A DNA stretch of 64,000 bases, from positions 744,001 through 808,000 of the forward strand of contig RSEE01000017.1 of the NCBI GenBank assembly GCA_003971905.1, read 5' to 3'. This DNA is from Moniliella sp. 'wahieum' (lineage: Eukaryota; Basidiomycota; Moniliellomycetes; Moniliellales; Moniliellaceae). A program made the position numbers and the translations under genes. This document shows, in pieces, positions 23,090 through 33,785 of this stretch. Within the stretch, counting starts at the first letter, position 1; every line of letters begins with the position of its first letter. Under the pieces are notes generated by a model. The model made no database searches. It was not told the origin of the DNA and was given only the letters and a program-made list of their open reading frames with translations.

Positions 23090-25571
23090 ATGGAATCGGG
23101 CTCCCAAACGCCGGGTGATTGTTCTCCGGCCCAGTCACTTTCCAAGTCCCGGCGTCCGTCTTCGAATGACCGCCAGATCAGTTTCGGGGTGGACACCAAA
23201 ATCGACGATGCGGATGGCAAATTTGCAGGCATCACTACTAACAGCACCAATACTAGTACAACTGCCTTCTCCCCCATTCCCCCCCACAAGAGGAGCCGCC
23301 TTACAGCGTTTTTGCCCCCAGTTGGAAAAATCTTATCCTTGGGCTAGTGACCACAACCGCATTCCTCAGTCCAATGACCAGCAACATCTACATGTCGGCT
23401 ATCCCTAGTATTGCGAGGGTACGTTCCATTTTTTGATCATTGCCCTTCTGATGAAACAATAACCACTAACTGCGATGTGCCGACAGGATTTGAAGCAACC
23501 TCAGGAAAGCATCCAGCTGAGTGTAACCGTCTTTATGATCGCTCAAGGTCTCAGCCCTATGGTTCTCGGATCTAATACCGACAAGTATGTACCATTCTGT
23601 CGTCAAGTTTCAGACACTAACCAAACTCTTCCGAAGAACGGGCCGCAAACCAGTGTACATCATTTCGCTCATAATCTATTTGGGTGCCTGCATTGGGATG
23701 TACCTGCTGCCCAACGCTACGCCTTCGTCCAAGGGCGGAGTTTACGCTGGCCTCATGGTGCTTCGTGCGCTACAAGCGGTAGGAAGCAGCTCCGTAATGT
23801 CGTTGGCTCTGGTACAGTGGCGGACTTGTTCCCTAGCTCCACCCGAGCTGGACCCCTGGGAATTTTTGTGGCTTCTTATTCTGTTGCTCCCGCCATCTCT
23901 CCGCTCATTGGAGCTGCTATTACTCGGGTGCCGGATGGAGATATATCTTCCTCTTTTGCTTTTGCCTGGCCGCAGCTTGTGTTGTTGCACTTCTGTTCTT
24001 CCTGCCAGAAACCCTACAGAAGCTGGTTGGAAATGGCAGCAAGCCAGCTCCCACCCTGATGCACGAGGCCTTATTCTGCCTCCTGACGGGAAAGACCGTG
24101 ACCCAACGGACGGGCCAAGCTCGGCCTGGTTTACCACTGCCATGCGACCCATCTCGATTGGAAGGGAAAAGTCCCGTACAGCGTCGCTTCGCGATCATCT
24201 GTTACGAGGCCAAGGATATGCTCTCTTTTACTCCTCTCCGATTCTGCTGATTCCCGAGGTGGTGTTGTGCCTTCTAGGGTACGCATTCCCTTTTTCGGCC
24301 CAGATGATGATTCTTTCTACCATCGCCACCAATTTCGAGCAACACTACGGGTTCACGGTGATGCAATCAGGTCTGGTTTTTATCAGCACTGGGACCGGAG
24401 CCATGCTGGCGGCTTTTGGCACCGGCCGTGTCTTGAACTGGAGCTATCGTCGAGTCGCACAACAAACTGAGGAGCGTTTGGTGCAGCAAGACTTAGAACA
24501 GGACATGAAACCTGTCCAAATGGACGAACCCATTGAGTCGACGCTCGTTTCCGACAAGCAAATGGATCGCGAGAAGCAAGGCACCCTCTCCACGTCTGCA
24601 AGTACCGCCAAGATCGAAATCCAAGGCCCGGGAACCCAAACCCCTCGTCGCAAACCTGTTGGAACTGATGGTGCCAAGGACCTGTCCTTCCCGATTGAAA
24701 AGGCACGTCTGATGCTTTGGCCGTACATGATTGGTCTGAATGTGGTATGTTTCCTGATCGCGTTCTCTCGTTTACTCTTCTGCGACCATGCATCGGTACC
24801 CAATGCTGACTGCTTTCCTTCTGCTAGGTTGCTACTATCGCATACGGATGGAGCGTTGGACGGACCAGCTGTGCAGCCCCTATCGTATTTTTGTTCCTCA
24901 ATGGGTTTACCGTCGGTACGATTAGCACAATCTTCCAAAACCTTATGCTTGACTTCTTGCCTGGTCGTTCAGCTGGCGTCTCCGCCTCCAGCAACTTCGT
25001 TCGTTGTCTCCTAGGTGCGGCGGGAACAGCCTGCATCGAGTATATGATCAGAAGTATTGGTACCGGCGGAACCTACACGGTCGTTGCCGGGATTTCTGCC
25101 CTCAGTGTGCCAGGTGTGATTACCATTCTGATTCACGGGCCCAAATGGCGTGCAAAACGCTTTGCAAAGGAGACACCTATCCCCGGAATTGAAACGGAGA
25201 AGACCTCATTGTCCAAAACATTGTCAGAATCCAGGTTCACCCTTCCTTCTGTACTCCCCCTCCGGCGTTCAACACCTTGCCATCAGAACCGTCGTATTGT
25301 GGATATTCCCTCCGTTTCCTCTTTGATGCCTTTCAATCCACTTCTTTTCCTTCTCCACCACGGACATGAGCTTCACTTCTCCGGACACTTGACGATAAAT
25401 GGGCCTGAGTCAATAATTCACCTACCGTTTCCGGCTTTCTCGTCGGGTTCTCGACCCCTTATATTACTAGATGGGTTTAATGTCGATGTCAATCTATTGC
25501 CGAATATGCACCCTTATGTCCTCCGTAATTATAGTCATTTTTGGGTCTCTTATCGGTGTGCTCCAACATAA
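23090..25571 (+). CDS. MFS transporter, DHA1 (drug:H+ antiporter) type
   Basis: Twelve-helix MFS transporter, probably in the plasma membrane. The N-terminus from MESGSQTPGDC is polar. Helix 1 is TTAFLSPMTSNIYMSAIPSI, typical of fungal DHA1 proteins. Motif A, GSNTDKTGRKP, is rebuilt exactly by removing intron 23585-23636. Further landmarks: SYSVAPAISPLIG (motif C region), FLPETLQKLVGNGS at the end of helix 6, a hydrophilic central loop (about 24470-24700), and NGFTVGTISTIFQNLMLDF in the second half. Introns: 23419-23486, 23585-23636 and 24745-24827, each with good signals. At least five indels break the frame (about 23322, 23805, 23925, 24170 and nearby). The last frame runs to 25571 and adds a long non-membrane tail after IHGPKWRAKRF, which may be an unspliced or shifted 3' end. 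Substrate unknown; QDR/AQR-like exporters are the nearest match I recognise. Confidence 0.8.
23419..23486 (+). other. Transporter intron 1
   Basis: 68-nt intron, donor GTACGT, branch CACTAAC, acceptor CCGACAG. Joins SIAR to DLKQPQES. Confidence 0.85.
23585..23636 (+). other. Transporter intron 2
   Basis: 52-nt intron, donor GTATGT, branch ACTAAC, acceptor CCGAAG. Splicing rebuilds the MFS motif A DKTGRKP. Confidence 0.85.
24745..24827 (+). other. Transporter intron 3
   Basis: 83-nt intron, donor GTATGT, acceptor CTGCTAG. Joins MIGLNV to VATIAYGWSVGRTS within a helix. Confidence 0.85.
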
Positions 25572-27051
25572 AGTCCGTCGAGCTGCCCCCCGTGATGATA
25601 CATTGTGCAAGAAGAGTCCCAAAATACCGAGTGACATCGTTCTGTGGGCTTTCGGGGGGAGAGGGAAGAGTACAGGAAGTGGAACGTGGCCGAGATTGAA
25701 GAGAGCACGAAGGAAGGAATCAATTATGATTCTGTGGCACTAGGCTTCCGTTTCAAGCATAAGAACGAATAGAAGGCTAAAGGGCTATTTTCCTCCCATT
25801 GCTGTCAGACCTTGATCCCGACTTCGATACACCAGCAAGTGAGAGCTCCAGAGGGGATCTGGCACTCACTCGTTCGCACCTAGTGCCCACTGCCCTCTCC
25901 ATACTGCGGGCTCACAGCCAAATGCTAATAGGGATGCATTGAAAGCCTCTCGACGGAATAAGGAATGTAACGATGGGGTTTATGTGGGGAGGTTCAAAAA
26001 CACCCCAAATGGGGCGAAGACGGACCGGCAAGTCTGGCGGAGTTTATAAAGCCAAACGCATCTCCTGCGCGAGAAGGCTACGCCTCCTGCCAGATGGCGG
26101 CATCAGTTGTGTTGGACATGTGCCATTGGGAAGGCCCACAACATGGTTGGCCTTAACCGCGATCCTCGTGCAACACGGTCACCTTTGCGTGCTAGGGGGC
26201 GAACTGGGTGCACGACGCCCAAACGGACGTTGCAGGAATCCGAACAGTTGGCCATTCCCAAAGGGGGGATGCCCCGCCGCTTTTTTCATTGATCTGCGGA
26301 TTATTGTTGTGTCTAACGTCCCGATCGATCCTACTACAGGTTGTGGTACTTGTGCTCGCACTCTAAAAACCTCATCGGCAAAATGCACACCCTTTTTTGT
26401 GTACAACAAACTGTATCAACGGGCTATGCAAGAGCCGTGTACTACTACTACTAAGTAGTACTAGGTGAAGTTGCAACTTGATTCTACGCAGCAACCCTAC
26501 TTTATGAGGATCTCACTCGGCCAAATCATGGCATCTTGGTTCAGTTGATCTCGGCCATCCAGCTAGGAAGGCTGTCGCAGGGTTGTGTCTCTCGCAAAAG
26601 TATATGAACAACCTTTTTCACTGATCCCCTCAAGGCCCATCCGCAGCTAGGCTTGTGGACTGTGGACAATGTATGCGCTATACGTTACTAATCCGGTTTT
26701 AAATGCATACAGATGCTGCCAGCCTGATGTATAAACTGTGCGTATTCCATACTAGCCCCACACATAACTTTCCCCAAACACAGAGCAACGCCCGCGGTCT
26801 CTGCGTTCGTTCTGCGTCTCTTCGCCACAGTTCCGTGGCGTATCTATACGTCGCATAACATGACTTTCACACGGTCTGAGTATAAGTAGTAACAACAAGG
26901 GAATCAGATCAAGCCAAAACCACATCCTCCACAGTCATGACATCGACTGTGACACGTGAACAGGGAGAATGGGATGAGAGCTGTGTCGTAAGGGAACAAG
27001 GCAAAAACTTTTAACTTTTGGGTCGAGTGGTTCCGACTCGATGAGGAGAGA
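25572..27051. other. Intergenic spacer
   Basis: 1.5 kb between convergent genes. An ATG frame at 25973-26458 could encode 161 residues but has no family signature. A small TAC/GTA inverted repeat (TACTACTACTACTAAGTAGTA) lies at 26440-26460. Nothing else is supported. Confidence 0.5.
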
Positions 27052-29684
27052 TCATGGTGCTGCGCAGGGGGACTTGCGCGGCAAGGGTTCAAGAAGCAAA
27101 AGGGCCGAGCAGTCCTGTCTGACCCACCGGTCGACCGCCTGCTGAGCCATGCGCTCAGCGTCACTTCGGGGCGTACGCGGAGGGTCGATGGCGAAGAACG
27201 GGGCGAGGAAGAAGATGCCTACCACGTGGGGAGGAACACGTCCAAGGCCGCTTTTAGCGTCGCGATACGTCCCCGTGCCAGGGCAATGGAGGCGCATGAC
27301 CACTTCCCAATTGGATCGTTGCTGCATGAGCATGCAAACAGGCCCAAGCAAGATGCGTCATACTTTCTTCGTCACGGCGCCCCTTGCTCGCCGCTTGAAT
27401 GAGTGGGTTGAGGTGATCCTCGCTGTATTTCAAGCTGGGAGGGAGCGAGGCCAGTAGCTCATCCATCTCTCCCCTCGACCGCAAGTCAGACTCTGAATGA
27501 GCGCGGCCAAAGCCCTTCTAACCCAGCCACATTGGCGTCAAATTCGCCAGTTGGGACGGAAGGTGAAACGCCAGCGTACAGGCACTTGCGTCCATGCGCC
27601 GCTACCGCATGGGCCAGCAGCCCCTCCTTCTTACCTTCGCCCGCTTCCACCAGGCGCCACGCACAAGTCGTGTCCAGGGCCGCTTGACGCGCTTGCCCAC
27701 TAGCGAGCGCGGCAAGTCCAACAGGGCATATGTCATCGGATGGCAGGAACTGCTCAGGTGTGAGCGCAAGGAGCGACGAGATGCCTGGGCATGAGGCGCT
27801 CCTTCATCTGGCGAAAGTGTAGCAGCGAACAAAGCATGGTGCAACGCCGGTCCATGTCAAACCGGTACCCGTCCTTGTCGTTCTCCGTCTTGGTCAAAGA
27901 GGGGAACATAACGCGAGCGGGAACCCACTTGTCCTAAACTGTGCAACGAGCTCCTCTTGCTTATCGAGAGGGGGCAGGAGAGCTACAGCCGATTGTCGAA
28001 GCATTGCCTCAATTCCTTCCGCGGGGCGATGACCTTGGGAGAAGGGGTCGTGACCTTGTTGCCGCGCGCAATGGACCAGCCTTCTGGCGAAGCAGAGGCA
28101 GGAGGCAATGCGCTTGTCCAACCGGCGCCCGCTTCGGAGGTGACGGTATCAGCCGCCCCAGGCTCCCCTGCCCTTTCGCCCAGGCTGGGCAAAGAGGAAC
28201 GAGAAGAGCGCGAGTCGCTTGATAAGGGCCCGGCCAGCGGGGGGACCACGGAGGATGCCCGTCGCACAACAGCAGGTGGTGGAGTGAGCACCGAGAGCGG
28301 CGGGGTAGCCCCTGCAGTAGGCTTGGAGGGAGCAGCAGCTTCTGCCAGGACTGCCAGTGACGAATTGTCGCTAGTAGGCTGAGGTTGAGGTGGTAGGCTG
28401 CGAGGCCCAAAGTAGGTCAACGAGCACCAATTTGGCCAGTTGAAACGCTTCTTCCAACCGCTGATTTGGGAAGTGACGTCTCTTCCCCATCCAAAGTGTC
28501 CACGGCAGATTGAAGAGAGTATGAGGAGGGCAAAGAATCGAGCCGCTTGTGCTGACTCCGGAGCCAAGACACCGGATTCGTCGCTAACATGCACACAAGG
28601 TCAGTCACCTCCTCTTCCAGCGCAAGGGAAACAGAGAAAACTGAGCGTACTAGTATTGGCACACTTTGCCGTTAAAAATACAGTTGCCACATGGCTGCTT
28701 CGGTCGCATCGACGTTTAGCTTTGTGGCAGGAAGTGCAGAACGCTGTGACCGCTTTCGCTTTCCACGCTGTGGCACATAGGCATGTCCCAACCTTCATCT
28801 CCCCCAACAAAGCTAGATGGAGGGGCCTCCCGCAATACCGACGGGTCCGCCATAACTGGGCCTAGCACGAGTGGGGTAGACGAGGTGGGGGATACATTGG
28901 TTGCCGGGGGCAGAGGTGGGAGGTGGCGGTGTGGGTCGGCGGCGATGAAATGGGACCGAGTGTGAGGGGTCGAGGCTCCGGACCAGGCAGGCGTAACCGA
29001 CCCACTCGCTTCGGTCACAGTCGAGAGTAGGTTGGCACGCACAGCATATCTGCGTGCTTGTGGCAAATCGTCAGACCAACGATGTTGGCGGGGCGGTGGA
29101 CGCTCCCCCCACCCACCCACAGGCGGGAATCGATGGGGTGGAAGCAGGAAGACGCCAGCGGCGCAGAAGAGGTGGAGGTGTGGTGGAGGTGGCGGAAGAG
29201 ACGGAGGCGCGATGGGGCGGGGGCGGGGGAGGCGGTAGGGTGGTGGATGGCAAGGAGGGACGCGACGAGGGAGTGAACGATGCAGACGGAGCTACGCTGT
29301 GCCGGCGAGGCGGGATAACAGTGAGCTGGTCGATGGGGGGCAGAGGAGTCTCGGCGGGAGACCAAGCAGTGTGAGCGTCGTGGATGGCCGGGAGCGTCGG
29401 TGCGCCGGCGTGGCGTGTTGGGGGTGCGGCGGAGCGGAGGTGGCGAGGCGGGGCGATGGAACAAGGGCCGGTTCCTCGCGGACTGCGGCAGCGGAGGCGG
29501 AGGGAGGGCTTGCCGGCGGGGGAGGGGATGATGATGGGGGGGGGGGCATGGGGACGGGGACGGAGGGGATGGGGATGGGGACGAGGCGGGGGGGGGGAGG
29601 AGGGAAAACGCAGACGCAGAGGATGGCGGTTGCGAACGGCGGCTGGGACTGTGGGGGTTGATGCGGGGCAGGGGCGCGTGCCAT
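27052..29684 (-). CDS. Zn(II)2Cys6 fungal transcription factor
   Basis: Nuclear DNA-binding regulator of roughly 855 residues. The binuclear zinc cluster is read across one missing base: CTSCHKAKRRCDR (about 28748-28710), then PCGNCIFNGKVC in the next frame. This gives C-x2-C-x6-C-x5-C-x2-C-x6-C with the basic residues expected between Cys 2 and 3. Right after it, an intron at 28584-28650 (GTACGC, CTGAC branch, acceptor TGTTAG) joins QY to DESGVLAPES. The N-terminal part is a long Pro/Ser-rich region. After the cluster come another Ser/Pro linker and a helical middle region (PLDKQEELVAQF, RRCTMLCSLLHFRQMKERL, LALTPEQFLPSDD), ending with VDRWVRQDCSALLLLEPL. Several indels occur. The ATG at 29684 is only a placeholder: a TATA element lies immediately upstream of it, so the true start is probably farther downstream. 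Target genes are unknown. Confidence 0.75.
28584..28650 (-). other. Transcription factor intron
   Basis: 67-nt intron immediately after the sixth zinc-cluster cysteine region; donor GTACGC, branch GTGACTGACC, acceptor TGTTAG. An intron at or just after the zinc cluster is common in this family. Confidence 0.75.
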
Positions 29685-30133
29685 TCGTTATATATGCCCG
29701 AGCGGCTGGCGTGGCCTGGGCGCCGGAGCAGCCGAGCCGGCTGGCCCGGCGGGGCCGGCGACACTGGCGTGCTGGGGCGTCCGCGGTTGGGCCCGCATCG
29801 TCGCGGGGGCCGAACATAGCGGGGTACGCGCAGAGACTGGCGCCGCCGCGGAGGGGAGGACGGTGTTAGTTGTCTCAGGCCCAACGACCCGCCCGCGTCC
29901 CCCGCTGGGCGAGGGGGCGCGCACAGCGCCGTGCCTCCCCCGCATTCGTGTGTCCACTGCGGCGCATGCGGGCAGACCCGTGGACAGCGCCCTACAGCCG
30001 CCGCAGCGCCATCGCGCGGGGGCGGCCGACGCCGACGACGCAGCAGCTGGGGGGCGCTGGCTGCTGGGCGCCACTGGCGCCGGCCCTCTGCCCCATGCCC
30101 CGGGCGCTGATGCTCAGCGCTCCGCCGGATCGC

Positions 30134-30179
30134 GCTGGGCTGCTGGGCTGCTGGGCTGCTGGGCTGCTGGCTGCTGGGG
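30134..30179. repeat. Octamer tandem repeat (GCTGGGCT)n
   Basis: Four consecutive eight-base units of GCTGGGCT, followed by a shortened GCTGGCT copy, in a GC-rich spacer. This is a simple repeat; the plus strand is G-rich. Confidence 0.85.
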
Positions 30180-30597
30180 CACAGAAGGGTCCGCCTGTCC
30201 CGGCCCGGCATGTTCTATTCCCGCGTCACATCTCACCCATCGACATGGGCGCCATGCCGTCACGCGGCACGTGTCACGCGGCGGCGATTGATTGAATATT
30301 GAAACGTCAACATGACGGGGAAGGGCAACGCCGGCAAGGCGCTTCTAATACTGACTGCCAAGCTGCGTTGGCTGGGATTACTAGTTACGTCCGCAGCGGC
30401 TAATCGCGCACAGCGCCGATTGGCTACCAAGCCAAGCACACGCTCACTTGCTCACAGTGCCTGGGGTGCGTCAGCAGCCCTGGCCTGGTGCGCTGGCGGT
30501 GCCTGGCCACCGGACCAGTCTGACCACGCGGACCTTGTTCCGGTGCACGTGACCGGGTCAACCGGATCACCTCGCGCCAGGCTTGACCGGCTGGCCG

Positions 30598-30636
30598 GTC
30601 ACATGTCACATGTCACAGTGACTGTCACCGGTGACC
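30598..30636. repeat. Heptamer array, ACATGT passing into ACCGGT
   Basis: GTCACATGTCACATGTCAC (two full TCACATG units), then AGTGACTGTCACCGGTGACC. The GTCAC/GTGAC frame persists while the palindrome changes from ACATGT to ACCGGT. Confidence 0.8.
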
Positions 30637-32000
30637 ACTCCTTACCCACACCTGCCGAAAGGCGACAGTTGCAGAGCCGCGGACAGGGGGGGGGATTCCG
30701 GCGCAGGTTTCCTTCCTTCGTCCGCATCGCCCGACAACACGCAACCTGGCGCTCCGCAGCCGCTTCTTGCATCTCTGATCTATCTATGAATGACGTCGGG
30801 TCGATGGATTGAGAGGGGTCATCGTCATCTCCATACAATCGCCAGGTTTTACCGGTTACCGGCTACAGATTACCGGTATTAACCCACCCCAACGATACAT
30901 CGTCCCTCCCGCCAGAGCCACGCCCCCATGCTGGACCCTCTTGGACCCGCGGCGAGCACCAAGGTAAAGGCAGTATGACTTAACAGAAGATGGAGATGGG
31001 AAAAGGACGAGATCATCGATATTCATCGCGGGAAAAGGAGGCGAGGTATTATATACCTCGGAGAAGATAGCGTGCGAGCTGAGTCACGAGAAAGCAGGGG
31101 AGCAGAAACAAAGGGCAAACAGGGTCTAGAACAAATGAGGGTTCATCAAACCTGATGACTATGTGACCATGTCGTTCTGATCCCGACATGACTAGGACCG
31201 TTGTACAAAGAAGCAACTCAAGTAACAACGTGGAGAAACGGAAGAAACGAACAGCTTTCTTTTTCCGGCAGGGCTTTTCTTCTCTGGTCGTCCGCTGTTG
31301 CTCTCAATCCTACCAGCCTTTTTCAATCTGCCCACCTTACTCTCTCGGAGAGATGGCGTCCGTCGTCGTTGTTCCTCTGCCATCGGTCAACTGACCTGAC
31401 ATGCTGACAGGTGAAATGGGTTTCCTGCACGTCGTCTATATCTTTTCTAGTCGATGGAGTAGTAGTAAAACAGTACGCTAACTGCTGTGGGTGGTGCCAT
31501 TATGCAGTAGAATATAAGCTGAGGCCGCTGAGGCCGTTGGCACAAATACATCCGTCCAATCTAAGATCTATAAGTGTCGATGAACCCCTGGGACCTAGAT
31601 CGTGAGAAGGTGACGAGATGATATTGATACCCGGAAGATGTAATGGTATTATCGATTATCTGCCAGCTTAATTGCTCTTCTACATGCAGGACCCTCAAAA
31701 ACCCGCTCATGCACTAACTGGCACCTTCAAACCGTTACATGTTTAGGACATAGCACCATTGGCAACCACAAACGTCATGCAATGTAGCATGCAATGCGCA
31801 GGTCCAACAGCTTAGCCATGCTTGGCCCCCCCACCCGCGTAACACATTTTGTTACCCGTTACGCGTTACCACCCCCTCCTGCGCTCTTGTGGACATGCAT
31901 GTACCCGCCGACTTTCTCGCCCTCGTTAATCAATTTGTGGGGGTCACCCCCGGTCACAAGTGACGGTGAGGTCACTCCAATATGGTGAACCAGGACCCTC

Positions 32001-32045
32001 TGTTCACGTTCAACGTTCAACGTCGTTCAACGTCCAATAACGTTC
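32001..32045. repeat. Heptamer array on AACGTT (GTTCAAC)n
   Basis: GTTCACGTTCAACGTTCAAC followed by GTCGTTCAACGTCC and AACGTTC: about five degenerate units of the reverse-complement form of the 19.2-kb array. Confidence 0.8.
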
Positions 32046-32372
32046 ATTGCCGGTGGGATCTCATGGTATGCATTACATGTTTTACTAAGGCAGACAGTGA
32101 TATGCACCCCATCCAGTTGCGGACCGCGAGCGTCGATGCTCAGCATCTCTGTGGAGTAACCAGTAAGAGCTCAGCTTATACTGAGCATTGAGAGTTTCTC
32201 ACGGGCACACGTTCGGTCAACCTCTGTTCCCCTCCTTTGCTTTTGATCAACATGCTACAATGCTGACCACAGTTAACCACCGAGATGAGCTCCAGTTTTT
32301 CTTGATGGAGAAGTTGTGAATGACGACCCCTCACTTATGTCGCAGGCCTCACAGGCCTCACATGTCACAGAA

Positions 32373-32420
32373 GGCTGAGGCTGAGCTGAGGCTGAGGCTG
32401 AGGCTGAGGCTGAGCTCAGC
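32373..32420. repeat. Hexamer array (GGCTGA)n
   Basis: About seven near-perfect tandem copies of GGCTGA, ending in GAGCTCAGC. It is preceded by AGGCCTCAC units and by a single ACATGT unit. Confidence 0.85.
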
Positions 32421-33012
32421 GCCGAGGCTCACGTTTTTTAAGGGTCACCGGTCAAGGGTTAAATTTAACACTAAGCTATTATAGGGCTGAGCACGCGCTG
32501 AGCGATCCCCACAGGCCTTCTTAGACACTTTTGCGACGCCACGCTGGTGTAGTGGCGCCGGGAGCCCACGCCCGCAACCGTCGGGTTCATTAATCATTTC
32601 TTGATGCAATATTCTCCGTTCTGGAGCGAGAACATTCCCTAGCCTCTACTGTGGCCGGTGACCGGACCGGTGACCCCGTTGTCCATGGAATAAAGGACAA
32701 GTGGGAAATGGTAACATGGACCACTGCCCAGCACCTGGCAACCGGTAATGGGTAACGTTTGCGGTATGGCCTGGTATGGCCTGGTGTGCAGTATGGCGCG
32801 TTGTGCCCATCGCTCAAGAAAGTGTGAAAAGCTAATATGCGATGTTTAACAGAAGGGGGCATTGGCCAAGTGTACGCTCTAATAGCCTGGGCCTGGCCCG
32901 AACAGTGTGAAGGTGCTGACGATGACTGAATACTGACGGGTCCGTAACTCAGTACTCGGTGATTCATGATTGAATTCAGTGCACGCAGATTCCGTACTGG
33001 CCGTACTGAGGA

Positions 33013-33090
33013 AACTAGTAACCCAGTAACTCAGTAACTCAGTTACTCGGTGTGAGTTCTGAACGATCTAAACTCAGATCTCAGATCTAG
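33013..33090. repeat. Adjacent heptamer arrays (CAGTAAC)n and (CTCAGAT)n
   Basis: CCAGTAACTCAGTAACTCAG gives three seven-base units of CAGTAAC/TCAGTAA (33022-33047). A second array of CTCAGAT units on palindrome AGATCT follows at 33073-33090. Confidence 0.8.
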
Positions 33091-33129
33091 TATCTACTGG
33101 GCAATTGCCATTATCAAAGGGACTGGGGG

Positions 33130-33190
33130 TGACCGGTGACCGGTGAGGCCGAGGCCTGAGGCGGCTTAGGCCGTAGCGGCTTAGGCGGCG
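33130..33190. repeat. ACCGGT and AGGCCT heptamer units
   Basis: GGTGACCGGTGACCGGTGAG (two full units on ACCGGT) continues directly into GAGGCCTGAGGCGGCTTAGG on AGGCCT. Confidence 0.75.
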
Positions 33191-33370
33191 CGGTGGGCCC
33201 AGCTGGGCACTCAGCCAGAACAGTCATGGACTTACGCTTAGCTTATTAGTCTCCTCTTCCCGCTGAGCCGCTAGGCGGCTGAGCACAATGGGCCACCACG
33301 CACCAGGGGCCGCCCTGGCCTGTGAATTCAAAAGCACCCAGCTTTAAGCTTTACGTTACGCAGCTTCAGC

Positions 33371-33423
33371 TCATGCATCATGCATCACCGGCCGTCACGC
33401 GTCACGCGTCACTAGTCACTGGT
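33371..33423. repeat. Hybrid heptamer array: ATGCAT, ACGCGT, ACTAGT
   Basis: TCATGCATCATGCATCACC is followed by GTCACGCGTCACGCGTCAC and then TAGTCACTGGTC. Three different palindromes succeed each other within 53 bp on a seven-base period. Confidence 0.9.
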
Positions 33424-33646
33424 CCCTTATTCTGAAATCAGCATCATTAGTGCGTCACAGTATTGGGTGACGTGGGTGACGGGTGCGTTACTAGAGCGTA
33501 TCCTGCGTCCCTGTGCTCCCGATTACACCCGTCGGTCGAATGCAGGAGTGCGCTGGGATGCTGCAGCTAATTCCAGTGACACATGTTGCTGTGTCAATCA
33601 GTAATTCATCCCAGCCACAATCTGAAAGCTCATATCTCCATCTCCG

Positions 33647-33653
33647 ATATATA
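33647..33653 (+). promoter_or_regulatory. TATA-like element of arrestin gene
   Basis: GATATATACTC lies about 135 bp upstream of the ATG at 33786, followed by CT-rich DNA. Plausible core promoter. Confidence 0.4.
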
Positions 33654-33785
33654 CTCACCATCTCGACCTCTTTGTCTGCTATCTCTTGTCGGCTCTCCTT
33701 CCACAACACCTGCTGCCCTTTCTTCTTCCGCACCCACCAGGGCGATCGAAGGAGTACCGGTCTCTTCATCCGCTTTTTGGCAACA

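Larger units (their letters stand above)
29685..33646. other. Divergent intergenic region, GC-rich then repeat-rich
   Basis: About 4 kb between the transcription factor (-) and the arrestin gene (+). A TATA-like TATATAAC (minus strand, 29688-29695) abuts the provisional start of the regulator. 29.7-30.3 kb is very GC-rich with long random open frames. 30.3-33.5 kb carries heptamer and hexamer arrays listed separately. No gene is recognised. Confidence 0.5.

Noticed and set aside
25973-26458. 161-codon ATG frame
   Set aside because: ATG-initiated and uninterrupted, but composition is unremarkable, no domain is visible and there are no promoter or intron signals. It is kept only as a note in the spacer entry.
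29869-30295. Open frames of about 140 codons on the plus strand
   Set aside because: GC-rich spacer with an octamer repeat; the peptide is low-complexity (CWAAGCWG-type) and has no relatives I recognise.
32545-32610. tRNA-like sequence (TGGTGTAGTGG A-box followed by GGGTTCATTA)
   Set aside because: The B-box lacks the required A and C positions, and the seven bases before the A-box do not pair with anything after the T-arm, so no cloverleaf forms.
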